Source: Bradyrhizobium sp. SRL28
GTDB taxonomy: Bacteria; Pseudomonadota; Alphaproteobacteria; Rhizobiales; Xanthobacteraceae
Assembly (NCBI RefSeq): GCF_018596315.1
Contig: NZ_JAHEAG010000013.1
Coordinates: forward strand, 22,501 to 86,500
Direction of reading: 5' to 3'
Length of the DNA stretch: 64,000 nucleotides
Part shown: positions 17,220-25,464 of the stretch, in pieces
How the letters are laid out: every line of letters begins with the position of its first letter
Numbering within the stretch: position 1 is the stretch's first letter
The notes under the pieces: generated by a model
Database searches by the model: none
The model's input: the letters and a program-made list of their open reading frames with translations, nothing else
What the model was told of the DNA's origin: nothing
Position numbers and translations under genes: made by a program

Positions 17220-18062
17220 TCACGCCGCAATGATTTCCTGGCGCTGCTCGCCGAGACCGTCGATGCCAAGCGTAACGACGTCGCCTACATTGAGGAAGGT
17301 CGGCGGCTTCATGCCGAGGCCGACGCCGGGCGGGGTGCCTGTCGTGACGATGTCGCCGGGCAGCAGCGTCATGAATTGCGAAACATAGGAAATGCACTTC
17401 GCCATCGAGAAGATCATGGTCGAGGTGTTGCCGGTCTGGCGGCGCTGGCCGTTGACATCGAGCCACATGCCGAGCTTCTGCACGTCAGGGATTTCGTCTT
17501 TGGTCACCAACCACGGGCCGACCGGCCCGAAGGTGTCGTGCGACTTGCCCTTGGTCCACTGGCCGCCGCGCTCCTGCTGAAAATTGCGCTCGGAGACGTC
17601 GTTGCAGACGCAATAGCCGGCGATGTGGTTCAGCGCGTCGGCTTCCGAGACATACTTGGCGCGGGTTCCGATGATGGCGGCGATCTCGACTTCCCAGTCA
17701 AGCTTGGTGGACCCACGCGGCTTTTCGACAGCGTCGTTCGGGCCCGACAGCGAGGTGTTGGCCTTGATGAAGAAGATCGGCTCGGTCGGGATCGGAGATC
17801 CTGTCTCCTTGGCGTGGTCGCTGTAATTCAAGCCGATGGCGACGAATTTCGAGATACCTGTGACCGGCGCGCCGAAGCGCTGGTTGCCGTCGACAGCGGG
17901 AAGTTTGGAGGCATCCAGCGCGGCAAGCTTGGCAAGCCCGGCCGGCGAATAGGCCTCGCCGTCGAGATCCCTGACCTGTGCCGAAAGATCGCGCAACTGG
18001 CCGGATTTATCGATCAGGCCGGGCTTTTCCGCGCCCCTGGCGCCGTAACGAACAAGCTTCAT
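17220..18062 (-). CDS. Fumarylacetoacetate hydrolase (FAH) family protein
   Basis: 280 residues from the ATG at 18062, preceded by GGGAG. The short FAH architecture has metal ligands in LDWEVEIAAIIG (E-x-E) and NDVSERNFQ, and the active-site block KSHDTFGPVGPW. The C-terminal GDIVTTGTPPGVGLGMKPP is the family signature. Known members split C-C bonds (fumarylpyruvate, oxaloacetate, acylpyruvates) or isomerise 2-hydroxyhepta-2,4-dienedioate. This length fits the acylpyruvase/fumarylpyruvate class, and general aromatic or ketoacid catabolism is the likely setting. Flanked by palindromic repeats on both sides. Confidence 0.9.
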   Translation of the reverse strand: MKLVRYGARGAEKPGLIDKSGQLRDLSAQVRDLDGEAYSPAGLAKLAALDASKLPAVDGNQRFGAPVTGISKFVAIGLNYSDHAKETGSPIPTEPIFFIKANTSLSGPNDAVEKPRGSTKLDWEVEIAAIIGTRAKYVSEADALNHIAGYCVCNDVSERNFQQERGGQWTKGKSHDTFGPVGPWLVTKDEIPDVQKLGMWLDVNGQRRQTGNTSTMIFSMAKCISYVSQFMTLLPGDIVTTGTPPGVGLGMKPPTFLNVGDVVTLGIDGLGEQRQEIIAA

Positions 18063-18165
18063 TTTGTCACTCCCTGCGGGGTTCTTTGGAATTTGTAGGG
18101 ATTTTCGGCCCTTCAGACGCTTCTTGGAACAGCGGGCGAGGAAATTCAACTGCCGAAAGCGCAGG

Positions 18166-18253
18166 GTAGGGTGGGCAAAGGCGCCCTTGCGCGGTGCCCA
18201 CCAGTCGGTGTGTCGCGCGCGATGGTGGGCACGCTACGCTTTGCCCGCCCTAC
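18166..18253. repeat. Palindromic repeat (gtagggtgggcaaagg family), copy 1
   Basis: gtagggtgggcaaag at 18166-18180 is matched by the complementary ctttgcccgccctac at 18239-18253, with inner arms gcggtgcccacca/atggtgggcac. A second copy lies at 21533-21625. Its right end overlaps the last bases of the MBL gene ending at 18250. Confidence 0.75.
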
Positions 18254-19095
18254 AGCGCCACGAACCGGAAGGCATCGCCGTCGCGCTTGATGTGACCGGC
18301 ACTGAAGTGCCCGCCGATCACCAGCGTCGGCGTGTCGGCAAAGCGCGAGAACAGCTCCCTCCGCGTTACCACCGACTGCTCGGGATCGGAATCCGCGGTC
18401 GACGACCAGTCGAGATGGGCCATCTGGCAGGGATGATGGGCAACGTCCCCCGTCAGCAGCGCTTCCTCGCCGTCCGACTTGATATGGATGCTCATATGGC
18501 CGGGGCTATGGCCGGGCGTCGGGATCAGGGTGATCTCGTCGGCGAGCCTGGCGTCGCTGGCGACGAGATCGGCCTTGCCGGCCTCGGCGATCGGCTTCAC
18601 GGAATCGGCGAACACGGCCGCCTTGTCCGGCGCATCGCTGTGGTCACGCCAGTGCTCGAATTCGATCTTGCCGAACACGTATCGGGCATTGGCAAAGGTG
18701 GGCACCCATTTGTCATCGACGAGGCGGGTATTCCATCCGACATGGTCGACATGCAGGTGCGTGCACAGCACGGTATCGACGCGCTCAGGCGGGAAGCCCG
18801 CCGCCGTCAATTTGTCGAGGAACGGATCCTGGCGATGGTTCCACGTCGGCACGTTGCGGCCCTGCTTGTCGTTGCCGAGCCCGGTGTCGACGATGATCCG
18901 GCGCGTGGGCGTCTCGATCAGGAACGAATGGATCGACATTTTCAGCCGGCCTTCCTCGGTCGCAAAATGCGGAATGAGCCAGGGCAATTTCTGAATTTCC
19001 TCGTTGGTCGCGAGCGGCAGGATGAAACGGGTGCTGCCGACCGTCTCCATTTCGATGGCCCTCGTGATTTTGACCCTGCCCACGTTCCAGTGCAT
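18250..19095 (-). CDS. MBL-fold metallo-hydrolase, copy 2
   Basis: 281 residues from the ATG at 19095, chosen because GAGGAAA precedes it by six bases; two upstream ATGs lack a site. The zinc motif HLHVDH (H113, H115, D117, H118) is intact, with PTPGHSPGH and LLTGDVAHHP further on. It is a paralogue of the MBL gene at 14357 (shared HLHVDHVGWNTRL) but stands alone. Soluble. Substrate unknown; lactone or ester hydrolysis is a reasonable guess for this subgroup. Confidence 0.87.
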   Translation of the reverse strand: MHWNVGRVKITRAIEMETVGSTRFILPLATNEEIQKLPWLIPHFATEEGRLKMSIHSFLIETPTRRIIVDTGLGNDKQGRNVPTWNHRQDPFLDKLTAAGFPPERVDTVLCTHLHVDHVGWNTRLVDDKWVPTFANARYVFGKIEFEHWRDHSDAPDKAAVFADSVKPIAEAGKADLVASDARLADEITLIPTPGHSPGHMSIHIKSDGEEALLTGDVAHHPCQMAHLDWSSTADSDPEQSVVTRRELFSRFADTPTLVIGGHFSAGHIKRDGDAFRFVAL

Positions 19096-19212
19096 CCGGC
19101 GTTTCCTCATCGGCTCTATTGTTCCGGCAAGGATGCGGGTTTCCATGTTCCGGTGCAATGGATCATCTGACCGCGTTCGACGTTATCGCATAGCCCGTAC
19201 GAGGAACATGCG

Positions 19213-19629
19213 ATGCCAGAACTCGCGATTTCGCCCGAGAAAGTCGGCTTCCTGATCGAGAAGGCCCGGCAGTTCGACGTCAAGGAAGCCGCATCCGATC
19301 CGGACTCCGGATCCAGCGCCGCCGATGACGACATGATCGATGTGCTCGAGGACGACGGGCGCGACCCTGTCGCGCGCGAGATCGCCGGCTTCATCGATGC
19401 GTTGAGTGAGGACGAGCAGATCGACCTCGTCGCGCTGATGCGGCTCGGTCGCGGCGACGGAACCATCGAGGAATGGAAAGACTTGCGGCAGCAGGCCGCG
19501 GAAGGACGCAGTGGTGGTCCAACCGCGCGCTATCTGCTGGGCGAGCCGATGCTTGGCGATTTTCTCGCCGAAGGTCTCGGCGAGTTCGGTCTCTCCTGGA
19601 CGGAGGAGCGGACCACGCCGATCCAGTAG
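19213..19629 (+). CDS. DUF3775 family protein
   Basis: 138 residues, acidic. The sequence follows DUF3775 throughout: LAISPEKVGFLIEKARQFD, DDDMIDVLEDD, FIDALSEDEQIDLVAL, RLGRGDGTIEEW and ARYLLGEPMLGDFL. Proteins of this family are common in rhizobia and relatives and have no assigned function. GAGGA lies upstream of the ATG. No signal or membrane segment, so cytoplasmic. It converges with the quinone reductase gene, with only ten bases between stops. Confidence 0.88.
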   Translation: MPELAISPEKVGFLIEKARQFDVKEAASDPDSGSSAADDDMIDVLEDDGRDPVAREIAGFIDALSEDEQIDLVALMRLGRGDGTIEEWKDLRQQAAEGRSGGPTARYLLGEPMLGDFLAEGLGEFGLSWTEERTTPIQ

Positions 19630-19639
19630 CTATCTGTAG

Positions 19640-20629
19640 CTACTTGGCGCAGTCCACGATGACGGTGCCGAGCTTGTCGCCTTTCTCCACTGCAAGATGC
19701 GCCTGCGCGGTGTCGGAGAGCGCAAACTGCGCGGCGACATTGTGAATGCGTGGACCTGCCACCAGCCATTTCGTGATGTCCGCCTGCGCTGCCGCCAATA
19801 ACGGCTGGGGCAGCGCGAACAGCACCAGCGCGCGAAGCGCGATGCATTTTTCCATCAGTTCGCGCATCGGCACCACAGGCGTGCGGTTGCCGTTGGTGGC
19901 GTAGACCGCGATCGTCGAATTCATGCCCATCAGTTTCAGCGTGGTATCGATGTTGCCGCCGAAATCGACATCGACGACGCGGTCGACGCCGCGCCCTCCG
20001 GTGAAGGCCATCGCTTTGGCGACGACGTCCTCGCTCTTGTAGTTCACGACGAGGTCGGCGCCGGCAAGCCGTGCCTGTTCGGCCTTGGCCGCTGAACTGA
20101 CGGTCGCGATTACCTTGGCGCCGCCCCATTTGGCGAGTTGCACGGCATAGTGACCGACGGCGCCTGCGCCACCGGTGACGAGCACCGTCTGTCCCACGAT
20201 CGGGCCGTCGCAATAGAGGCAGGTCCACGCCGTCATGCCGGGGATGCCGAGGGTGGCGCCTTCCGCGAACGACAGATTATCCGGCAGGGGGGTCACCAGA
20301 TGTTCGGCGAGCGCAATGTATTCAGCCGCCGTGCCGAACGCGCGGCCGTTGCGCTGGCCGTTGAACAGCCAGACCCGCTGGCCGGCCTTGAGCCGCGTGA
20401 CGCCGTCGCCGACCTGGTCGACAATCCCCGCACCGTCGCTGTTTGGAATGACGCGCGGATATTCCATCGGCCGGTAGCCGCCACCGCGGCGGCCGACATC
20501 GGCGGGATTGACGCCGGACGCCTCCAGCCGCACCCGGACTTCGCCCGGGCCGACGATGGGCGTCGGCATTTCGCCATAGGTCAGCACCTCGGGCGCGGGG
20601 CCCGTTCGCTCGTACCAGGCTGCTTTCAT
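19640..20629 (-). CDS. NADPH:quinone oxidoreductase-like MDR protein (zinc-free)
   Basis: 329 residues from the ATG at 20629. It has the medium-chain dehydrogenase fold: a GroES-like half with ASGVNPADVGRRGG, and a nucleotide site VTGGAGAVG. The zinc-binding Cys/His set of alcohol dehydrogenases is absent, so it belongs to the quinone reductase/crotonyl reductase branch, which reduces enones or quinones with NADPH. Its ATG overlaps the TGA of the upstream SDR gene as ATGA, so the two oxidoreductases are translationally coupled and probably serve one pathway. Confidence 0.9.
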   Translation of the reverse strand: MKAAWYERTGPAPEVLTYGEMPTPIVGPGEVRVRLEASGVNPADVGRRGGGYRPMEYPRVIPNSDGAGIVDQVGDGVTRLKAGQRVWLFNGQRNGRAFGTAAEYIALAEHLVTPLPDNLSFAEGATLGIPGMTAWTCLYCDGPIVGQTVLVTGGAGAVGHYAVQLAKWGGAKVIATVSSAAKAEQARLAGADLVVNYKSEDVVAKAMAFTGGRGVDRVVDVDFGGNIDTTLKLMGMNSTIAVYATNGNRTPVVPMRELMEKCIALRALVLFALPQPLLAAAQADITKWLVAGPRIHNVAAQFALSDTAQAHLAVEKGDKLGTVIVDCAK

Positions 20630-21408
20630 AGCGTGCCCGGGAACGCGCCGCCGTCGAGCAGGATGTTCTGGCCGGTGATGAAGCCGGCCTTGGCGCCGCA
20701 CAGGAACGCGCAGGCATAGCCGAACTCTTCCGGGTCGCCAAAGCGTCCGGCCGGATTGAGCTTGGCGCGCTCGGCGAGCACCTGGTCCACCGTGATGCCG
20801 CGCTTCTCCGCTTCCGGCTTGGCCGTTCCGGTCAGGCGATCGGTGACGAACGGACCCGGCAACAGGCCGTTGATGGTGACGTTGTTGATCACGGTCTTGC
20901 GCGAAAGTCCGGCGATGAAGCCGGTGAGGCCGGCGCGCGCGCCGTTGGAGAGGCCCAATATGTCGATCGGCGCCTTCACGGCGGCCGAAGTGATGTTGAC
21001 GATGCGGCCGAATTTCCGCGCCATCATGCCGTCCACCGTCGCCTTGATCAGCTCGATCGGCGTCAGCATGTTGGCGTCGATCGCCTTGATCCAGTCGTCG
21101 CGGGTCCAGTTGCGAAAATCGCCGGGCGGCGGGCCGCCGGCATTGTTGATCAGGATATCCGGTTCGGGACAGGCCTTCAGCACGGCCTCGCGGCCGGCCG
21201 GTGTGGTGATGTCGCCTGCAATCTCGGCGACGGTGACGCCGGGATTGGCTTTGCGGATTTCATCGGCGGTCTTTTTCAGTGCCTCTGCGCCGCGCGCGGT
21301 CAGCGTGACATGCACGCCTGCGTCAGCCAGCGCCATGGCGCAGGCGCGCCCCAGGCCCTTGCTCGATGCGCAGACGATGGCGCGGCGGCCTTTGATCCCA
21401 AGATCCAC
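20626..21408 (-). CDS. SDR family oxidoreductase lacking the YxxxK motif
   Basis: 260 residues. It has a Rossmann fold with cofactor loop CASSKGLG (13-20), the NNAG motif (88-91) and the catalytic-serine region NITSAA (S141). At the usual YxxxK position it has S154-N-G-A-R158. Some FabG-like SDR subgroups carry this SNxxR variant naturally, so this is a subfamily trait, not obvious decay. It may use a different acid/base or be a non-classical reductase. It is upstream of, and overlaps by four bases, the quinone reductase gene. Confidence 0.88.
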   Translation of the reverse strand: MDLGIKGRRAIVCASSKGLGRACAMALADAGVHVTLTARGAEALKKTADEIRKANPGVTVAEIAGDITTPAGREAVLKACPEPDILINNAGGPPPGDFRNWTRDDWIKAIDANMLTPIELIKATVDGMMARKFGRIVNITSAAVKAPIDILGLSNGARAGLTGFIAGLSRKTVINNVTINGLLPGPFVTDRLTGTAKPEAEKRGITVDQVLAERAKLNPAGRFGDPEEFGYACAFLCGAKAGFITGQNILLDGGAFPGTL

Positions 21409-21532
21409 TGTTTCTCTCCCGTTGTGTCAGGTGATGTTGTTGTAGTCCGATGCGGCCACTCTAGCCAAGTCGCGTGCCGTTGACGAGGTCCGCCGATAAC
21501 GCATAATACGATCCCGGAAACCGGCGAGAAAT

Positions 21533-21625
21533 GTAGGGTGGGCAAAGGCGCACTTGCGCCGTGCCCACCATCTATCCGCATCAATGCGATGAGTTGGTGG
21601 GCACGCTGCGCTTTGCCCACCCTAC
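21533..21625. repeat. Palindromic repeat (gtagggtgggcaaagg family), copy 2
   Basis: gtagggtgggcaaag (21533-21547) pairs with ctttgcccaccctac (21611-21625), with inner arms gccgtgcccacca/ttggtgggcacgc. It is the same family as the element at 18166 and lies between the SDR and GMC genes, which point the same way. Confidence 0.78.
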
Positions 21626-21643
21626 GCACTACGCACCGGGCGA

Positions 21644-23251
21644 TCAATTCGCCCGCATCTCCGCTCTTATCATATCGGCGGCCTTCTCTCCGATCATGAT
21701 GGTCGGTGCATTGGTGTTGCCGCCGATCAGCGTCGGCATGATCGAGGCATCGACCACGCGCAGTCCCTCGACGCCGTAGACTTTCAGCTTCGGATCGACG
21801 ACGGCGAGTGGATCGTTGACGCCCATCTTGGCGGTGCCGACCGGGTGATAGACGGTGTCGACACGGGCGCGCAAGACGTTGCGGATGTCGTCGTCGCTAT
21901 GCACGCCTTCCGTGAACATTTCCTTCTTCTGCAACGCGCGCAGCGCCGGCGTCTCCATCAGCCGCCGCGTGGTCTTGAAGCCCGCGACCATGGTTTCCAG
22001 ATCGTCCGCCTCGCCGAAGAAGTTCGGATCGATCACCGGAGCGGCCAGCGGATCGGCGCTGCCGATCGTGACCTCGCCGCGGCTCTTCGGCCGCAGCAGG
22101 CAGACGTGGCAGGTAAAGCCAGTGCCGCGGTGGCGCTTGCGGCCGTGGTCGTCGGCCAGCGCCATGCCGAAATGGAGCTGGATATCGGGGATGTCGAGAT
22201 CGGGCCTTGTTTTCAGAAAGCCGCCGCATTCGGCGAAGTTGGACGTCATCGGTCCGGTGCGTTCGCGGCGATACTGGCGGATCGCCCGCAGCAGCCGCGG
22301 CAGCGCTTTAAGCGAAATGCCGTTGAAGTTGGGATTGTCGGACATGTAGCCGAACACGAAGTCCGGGTGATCCTGCAGGTTCTGTCCGACGCCGGGCAAA
22401 TGATGCACGGTGGCGATGCCGTACTTGCCAAGTGCTGCGCTGTCGCCGATGCCGGAGAGCATCAGAAGCTGCGGAGTCTGGAACGCACCGGACGACACGA
22501 TCACCTCGCGCCGGGCGCGGATCTGCTTCACTTCCTTGCCCTGCCGGTATTCGACCCCGACCGCGCGCTTGCCTTCGAACAGGATGCGGGTGGCGTGGGC
22601 ATGGGTCTCGACGCGCAGATTGGCGCGGTTTCCCATGTGCGGGTGGATATAGGCGCGCGCGGCGCTGCAGCGCTCGCCGTTCTTCTGCGTCAATTGATAG
22701 ATGCCGAGGCCCTCATGCTCGTCGGCATTAAAATCCTCGCGCAGGCGGAACTGCGCTTCCTGTGCGGCCTGCAGGAATATCTGCTGCACCGGATTGCCGC
22801 TGCGCGACTTGTTGACGGCGAGCGGCCCGCCCTTGCCGTGATACTCGCCGTCGAAATCGGAATTGTTTTCCGCGCGCTTGAAGTAGGGCAGCACGTCGGC
22901 AAACGACCAGCCGGCATTGCCGAGCGCGGCCCATTGATCGTAGTCGGCGCGGTGGCCGCGGATATAGACCATCGCGTTGATCGCCGATGACCCGCCGAGC
23001 CCCTTGCCGCGGGGTTGATAGCCGATGCGGCCGTTGAGGCCCTTTTGCGGGACGGTGTTGAAGGCCCAGTTGTTGACGTTGCCTGCGACCATCAGCACGA
23101 GTGCGAACGGCGTCGTGACCACCCAATTGTCGTTCCTGCCGCCGGCGTCCAGCAGCGCCACCGAAATGTTCGGATCCTCCGACAGCCGCCCCGCCACCGT
23201 GCAGCCGCCGGAGCCGCCGCCCACCACCACGAAGTCGAATGTATCCGTCAT
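21644..23251 (-). CDS. GMC-family FAD oxidoreductase (choline dehydrogenase-like)
   Basis: 535 residues from the ATG at 23251. An ATG six bases earlier is possible but would have its G-run directly against it. The FAD-binding motif VVVGGGSGGCTVAGRL is at the N-terminus, the GMC signature GKGLGGSSAINAMVYIRG follows near residue 80, and the C-terminal catalytic His lies in VYHPVGTAKMG. GMC enzymes oxidise alcohols to aldehydes or acids. Choline, polyethylene glycol and other alcohols are all possible, and no betaine-aldehyde dehydrogenase is nearby. Cytoplasmic. Confidence 0.9.
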   Translation of the reverse strand: MTDTFDFVVVGGGSGGCTVAGRLSEDPNISVALLDAGGRNDNWVVTTPFALVLMVAGNVNNWAFNTVPQKGLNGRIGYQPRGKGLGGSSAINAMVYIRGHRADYDQWAALGNAGWSFADVLPYFKRAENNSDFDGEYHGKGGPLAVNKSRSGNPVQQIFLQAAQEAQFRLREDFNADEHEGLGIYQLTQKNGERCSAARAYIHPHMGNRANLRVETHAHATRILFEGKRAVGVEYRQGKEVKQIRARREVIVSSGAFQTPQLLMLSGIGDSAALGKYGIATVHHLPGVGQNLQDHPDFVFGYMSDNPNFNGISLKALPRLLRAIRQYRRERTGPMTSNFAECGGFLKTRPDLDIPDIQLHFGMALADDHGRKRHRGTGFTCHVCLLRPKSRGEVTIGSADPLAAPVIDPNFFGEADDLETMVAGFKTTRRLMETPALRALQKKEMFTEGVHSDDDIRNVLRARVDTVYHPVGTAKMGVNDPLAVVDPKLKVYGVEGLRVVDASIMPTLIGGNTNAPTIMIGEKAADMIRAEMRAN

Positions 23252-23576
23252 GCGCATCCCCCCGTTTTTTGTTCTGGCAGGCCCGCACGGCCACGCTTTG
23301 GGGGGCCAAAACTCCGCTTTTGCGGCGTTTATGGCAAGAGCGGTTCCACGAGGCGGTTTTGGCGCTCCAACCCCTCGTTTTTGCTGTCATAAAATCTGTA
23401 AAAGGGGGGTCTTGCCCCTTTCCAAAGCAGGGGGACGTTGATACATACCCCTCGCACCCGATGGCTTTGCCCGGGTTGCCTTCTCAGGAAGCCTCCGGAC
23501 GGGATCGATCGGCGCCATCTGGCGTTCACCGGGATCGTTTCGGCACCGGCTTTTCGAAGGCATCGCAACGGTTTAA
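23252..23576. other. Intergenic region before tRNA-fMet, no gene seen
   Basis: 325 bases. An open frame crosses it on the plus strand but shows no family similarity and runs straight into the tRNA. aaaggggggtcttgcccctt near 23400 can fold weakly. The tRNA promoter is presumably here; I could not pick a convincing -35/-10 pair. Confidence 0.45.
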
Positions 23577-23653
<77 letters not shown>

Positions 23654-23665
23654 ACTCAAATTGCG

Positions 23666-23698
23666 AAACCCCAGCCCTAGTGGCTGGGGTTTTCGTTT
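23666..23698 (+). terminator. Rho-independent terminator of tRNA-fMet
   Basis: aaccccagcc, loop ctagt, ggctggggtt, then tttcgtttt: a 10-bp perfect stem with a T-rich tail, directly after the tRNA. A near-identical copy (loop ctcgc) occurs at 25639-25670. Confidence 0.88.
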
Positions 23699-23879
23699 TG
23701 AGAGCGACCGTCAGGATTCCAGCGCCTCGCGCTCGTTGCGATTATGCATGTAACTTATGCATGTAACTCTGGGGTATCCCAAGCCCCTCCAAGGCGCAGC
23801 GAGGTGGTTCTGCCGGCGTCACAATTACGGCCCCGCGACGCCCCTGCCGGTCGCATCGCTCCTTCAACGATGTACGCCG

Positions 23880-24195
23880 GGTATTCGGAGCCAGCGCGCT
23901 GGGACGGGCGGAGATCGTGTACCAGCGCTTCAGGTTCGGGCAGTCCTGCGACAGGGGAATGCTGTCGAAGCCTTCGGCGAACTGCAAGGTCGCCATTTGC
24001 GACGCAGTTCGCCTCCTCGCCGGCGAGTGCTTGCGGAGGCGTCCATGATACGCTTCTCGGACTGCCCTGTTGCCGCCTCGTCGATGACGCTGATCAGAAC
24101 CCGCGTCTGGCCCTCGCTCCGGCGTGAGGCCGATCGTATTAGGCGACGGATAGAGTTTCTCGAGATACTCGAAGATCGCCAGCGAAGACCGGATC
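23880..24195 (-). pseudogene. Decayed glutathione S-transferase gene
   Basis: On the minus strand, three reading frames successively give GST-like segments: SLAIFEYLEKLYPSPN (about 24186-24130, the typical end of the thioredoxin domain), RVLISVIDEA (about 24105-24070), and CPNLKRWYTISARPSAL (about 23940-23890, the typical C-terminal GST block P-x-KRWYDxIxARPS). Getting from one to the next needs at least two frameshifts, and no intact start or complete frame remains. I read it as a broken GST gene just downstream of tRNA-fMet. Confidence 0.6.
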
Positions 24196-24310
24196 TACGT
24201 GGGCGGTGAATCGCCCAGCGAAACTGCCGCCTGACGACGCTTGCATCGGGTGCGGGAGCCGATCGACGCGAGCAGCCGGCGTCCGTCGAAGGCGTCTCTG
24301 CCGCGGCAGG

Positions 24311-24709
24311 TTACGCATTGTCAGGAATGCGCGCGATGACTTTGATTTCGAAGTCGAAGCCGGCAAGCCAATTTACACCGATCGCAGTCCAGTTCGGATA
24401 AGGCGCTCGCGGAAATACTTCGGTCTTCACCGCCATGATGGTCTTAAACTGATTTTCGGGATCAGTGTGGAAAGTGGTCACATCGACGATGTCATCGAAG
24501 GTGCATCCGCCAGCCGCGAGGGTTGCTTTGAGATTGGCGAAGGCCAGCCCGACTTGACCAGCAAAGTCCGGTTCCGGCGAGCCGTCGGGCCGGCTGCCCA
24601 CCTGACCGGAAACAAATAGCAGATCGCCGGAGCGAATAGCGGCTGAATAGCCATGCGCCTCATAGAGAGCATGGCGGTTTGCGGGGAAGACAGCTTCGCG
24701 CTGCGTCAT
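24311..24709 (-). CDS. RidA family protein (YjgF/YER057c/UK114)
   Basis: 132 residues, the normal size for the family. Family blocks visible: YSAAIRSGDLLFVSGQVG, FANLKATLAAGGCTFDDIVDVTTFHTD and the C-terminal NWTAIGVNWLAGFDFEIKVIARI. The enamine/imine deaminase Arg equivalent of RidA R105 is not evident (NWTAIGVNWL replaces the usual RxxVxVxxLP region), so this is probably one of the Rid subfamilies without classical RidA activity. Divergent from the TetR gene, sharing a 167-base region with two matched operators. Confidence 0.87.
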   Translation of the reverse strand: MTQREAVFPANRHALYEAHGYSAAIRSGDLLFVSGQVGSRPDGSPEPDFAGQVGLAFANLKATLAAGGCTFDDIVDVTTFHTDPENQFKTIMAVKTEVFPRAPYPNWTAIGVNWLAGFDFEIKVIARIPDNA

Positions 24710-24795
24710 ATCATGATCCTTCGATTCACGTGTTTCCGCACCCAGTGCGTCTCGCCCTCAGCGACTGCGACTTCACAACTCGCAACTACATTCAT

Positions 24796-24808
24796 ATACG
24801 TTGCGTAT
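24796..24808. promoter_or_regulatory. Probable TetR operator 1
   Basis: atacg ttg cgtat, a 13-base palindrome in the region between the divergent RidA-like and TetR genes. The same half-sites occur in operator 2 exactly 50 bases downstream. Confidence 0.55.
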
Positions 24809-24845
24809 GTGAGATAATTCAAAAACTGCCCGGATGTCAATCCAG

Positions 24846-24858
24846 ATACGGGCCGTAT
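24846..24858. promoter_or_regulatory. Probable TetR operator 2
   Basis: atacg ggc cgtat, extended on both sides by ag/ct and c/g to cagatacg-ggc-cgtatctg (24843-24861, 8-bp arms). It lies 18 bases before the TetR start codon, overlapping the expected promoter, so it should mediate autorepression. Confidence 0.6.
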
Positions 24859-24876
24859 CTGAAATGGAGGTGAGGC

Positions 24877-25464
24877 ATGGCTGCAAACCGCGCCGAAACG
24901 ATGGAGGAGAACCGTGCCAAGCTGATCTCGGCCGCGCGTAAGGCCTTCGCAGCAAGGGGGTTTTCAGAAGCCTCAATGGACGAACTGACCGCGGATGTCG
25001 GACTTACACGCGGGGCGCTCTATCACAACTTCGGCGACAAGAAGGGGTTGCTGGCGGCCGTAGTAGCGCAGATCGATGGCGAGATGGCAAAGCGTGCTCA
25101 GGAAGCCGGGGCCAGAAAACGGAGCGTTTGGGAGGGGCTACTTGCCGAGGGGACGGCCTATATCGAGATGGCGCTCGACCCCGAGGTACGGCGGATCGTC
25201 TTGTTGGACGGGCCTGCGTTTCTTGGCGATCCATCGCAATGGCCAAGCCAGAACACTTGTCTGCAAGTGACAAAGGAGGCGATCACAACGCTGATCTCGG
25301 AAGGTATTCTCCAGCCCGTTGATGTCGAAGCTGCAGCCCGTCTTCTCAATGGTGCTGCGCTGAATGCAGCCTTGTGGGTCGCGGCGAGCGAAGAACCGCA
25401 AGCGGTTTTGCCAAAAGCCATTGAGGTGTTTCAACTCCTGGCGACAGGCTTGCTGGCGAAGTGA
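24877..25464 (+). CDS. TetR family transcriptional regulator
   Basis: 195 residues. The N-terminal TetR helix-turn-helix is complete: ISAARKAFAARGFSEASMDELTADVGLTRGALYHNFGDKKGLLAAVV (residues about 15-60, quoted in part). The C-terminal two-thirds is the helical ligand domain. GGAGG lies six bases before the ATG. It is divergent from a RidA-like gene, and the shared region holds two palindromes with the same half-site. A decayed GST gene lies beyond the RidA gene, so an electrophile or amine ligand is conceivable, but this is inference. Confidence 0.9.
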   Translation: MAANRAETMEENRAKLISAARKAFAARGFSEASMDELTADVGLTRGALYHNFGDKKGLLAAVVAQIDGEMAKRAQEAGARKRSVWEGLLAEGTAYIEMALDPEVRRIVLLDGPAFLGDPSQWPSQNTCLQVTKEAITTLISEGILQPVDVEAAARLLNGAALNAALWVAASEEPQAVLPKAIEVFQLLATGLLAK

